DNA of 6,184 bases from CAZMUD01 sp964569715 (lineage in GTDB: Bacteria; Chloroflexota; Dehalococcoidia; Dehalococcoidales; UBA2162). Below are positions 5,277 to 6,184 of this stretch, piece after piece (positions within the stretch are counted from its first letter, which is position 1; every line of letters starts with the position of its first letter). The notes under the pieces are model-generated. The model saw nothing but the letters and a program-made list of their open reading frames with translations. It was not told where the DNA came from and ran no database searches. Location of the stretch: assembly GCA_964569715.1 (NCBI GenBank), contig CAZMUD010000066.1:1-6184 (forward strand), in the 5' to 3' direction. A program made the position numbers and the translations under genes.

Positions 5277-6184
5277 CTATTTAACTACCAGATTTACCAG
5301 TCTGCCTGGGACATATATTATTTTTAAGACTTTTTTGCCCTCCAGGTAAGCTTTTATCCGCTGGCTGTCCAGCGCTTTTTGTTTGGCTTCAGCCTCAGTG
5401 ATGGATACCGGGACAGTAACCCGGTCACGAAGCTTACCATTTACCTGAATAGGCATAGTGAACTCTTCATCCTTAGCCAGCTCCTCATCCCACTGCGGCC
5501 AGCTTTGGTTATGAATACTATAGTCATGCCCTGTCTTCTGCCACAACTCCTCGGCTAGATGGGGGGCGGTTGGTGCCAGAAGCAGGAGCAGGGTATCTAT
5601 GGCTTCTTTCCAGGCTGAATCGGTAACGTGAGCTGCTTCCCTGGCTCTAGCCAGGTGGTTGGTAAATTCCATAAGTGCCGCTATCATGGTATTAAAGCGC
5701 ATCTTTTCCAGGTCATTGGTTACCTTCCTGATAGTTTGGTGGACAATACGAGCTAGCTCTCGTTGTGCCTTCCCCCTAGCCGCAGAACTAATCTCCTCAC
5801 GGCGCTCGTATCCCTCCAGCACCAGGCTCCAAACCCGGTTAAGCCAGCGGCTTATACCGCTGATGCCACTATCGTTCCACTCACCACCTTGCTCCCAGGG
5901 GCCGAGAAACATGAGATAGGCACGTACCGCATCAGCCCCGAGCTCAGCAACATACTCATCTGGCGTAATCACATTGCCCCGCGATTTGCTCATCTTTTGG
6001 CGCTCAGCAATAATAATCCCCTGGTTAAATAGTCGAGTAAACGGCTCATCAAAATTGACCAGCCCCATATCTCTGAGTGCCTTGATGAAGAAGCGGGCGT
6101 AGAATAGGTGCATCACGGCATGCTCGGCGCCACCGGTATAAAGGTCTACCGGCATCCAGTATTTCACTTTCTCAGGGTCAAAGG
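5277..6184 (-). CDS. leuS: Leucyl-tRNA synthetase, C-terminal part (runs off window)
   Basis: The last 301 residues of a class I aminoacyl-tRNA synthetase that charges tRNA-Leu with leucine in the cytoplasm are present; the 5' end lies beyond the high-coordinate edge. The visible part opens within the catalytic core (YWMPVDLYTGGAEHAVMHL, a LeuRS-typical stretch). It continues to the class I signature QKMSKSRGN, whose KMSKS loop (codons at 5996-5982) stabilises the adenylate, and then DAVRAYLMFLGPWEQGGEWN. The helical anticodon-binding domain follows (W..RVW, then LLLLLAPTAPHLAEELWQ), and last the small C-terminal domain (MPIQVNGKLRDRVTVPV to VPGRLVNLVVK) that contacts the tRNA elbow. All expected parts are present without frameshift. 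The stop is TAG at 5279-5277, 45 nt before the methyltransferase start. LeuRS identity is secure from the motif set; only the missing N-terminal and editing domains cannot be checked. Confidence 0.96.
   Translation of the reverse strand, partial: FDPEKVKYWMPVDLYTGGAEHAVMHLFYARFFIKALRDMGLVNFDEPFTRLFNQGIIIAERQKMSKSRGNVITPDEYVAELGADAVRAYLMFLGPWEQGGEWNDSGISGISRWLNRVWSLVLEGYERREEISSAARGKAQRELARIVHQTIRKVTNDLEKMRFNTMIAALMEFTNHLARAREAAHVTDSAWKEAIDTLLLLLAPTAPHLAEELWQKTGHDYSIHNQSWPQWDEELAKDEEFTMPIQVNGKLRDRVTVPVSITEAEAKQKALDSQRIKAYLEGKKVLKIIYVPGRLVNLVVK

Overview
The window is gene-dense and has no gene on the + strand. Read along the minus strand (high to low coordinates), the order is: 3' part of leuS, a DNA methyltransferase with a probable nuclease-like C-terminal domain, proC, a small yggT, then a three-gene ABC exporter set (lipoprotein membrane-fusion adaptor, ATPase, MacB-type permease). 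The permease runs off the low-coordinate edge and leuS off the high-coordinate edge. The organism looks like a bacterium of the Chloroflexota, most likely Dehalococcoidia. This is a judgement from protein flavour (LeuRS and MacB/HlyD style), moderate GC, frequent GTG starts and a G/C-run palindromic intergenic repeat; no rRNA or other decisive marker is present.

Housekeeping half (2451-6184): leuS ends at 5277 and the methyltransferase starts 45 nt later behind a strong Shine-Dalgarno. The methyltransferase is an N4/N6-type enzyme of beta-class motif order (DPPF early, DPFCGCGT late). It carries a C-terminal segment resembling an Mrr-type PD-(D/E)XK domain, and no separate restriction gene is visible beside it. 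It sits between leuS and proC like an accessory insertion. Between it and proC lies a roughly 76-bp element made of two inverted repeats, one a perfect 13-bp stem. This element also contains a four-run G-quadruplex motif on the proC sense strand that reaches the proC ribosome-binding site. proC and yggT overlap by 4 nt and are probably translationally coupled.

Exporter half (1-2427): a sigma70-like promoter in the 92-nt gap after yggT appears to start a separate transcription unit. It encodes a lipoprotein adaptor, a MacB/LolD-type ATPase and a MacB-type permease, the same component order as the Bacillus YknXYZ and Gram-negative MacAB systems. Adaptor and permease would act at the outer face of the cytoplasmic membrane, powered by the ATPase; the substrate cannot be told from sequence.

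Four starts were set from ribosome-binding sites and protein content. The adaptor begins at 2358, the methyltransferase at 5231 and proC at 3499, each inside a longer open frame; the permease begins with GTG at 307. No stretch over 300 bases lacks a gene. Apart from the repeat/G4 element and the methyltransferase-nuclease fusion, the region looks ordinary.
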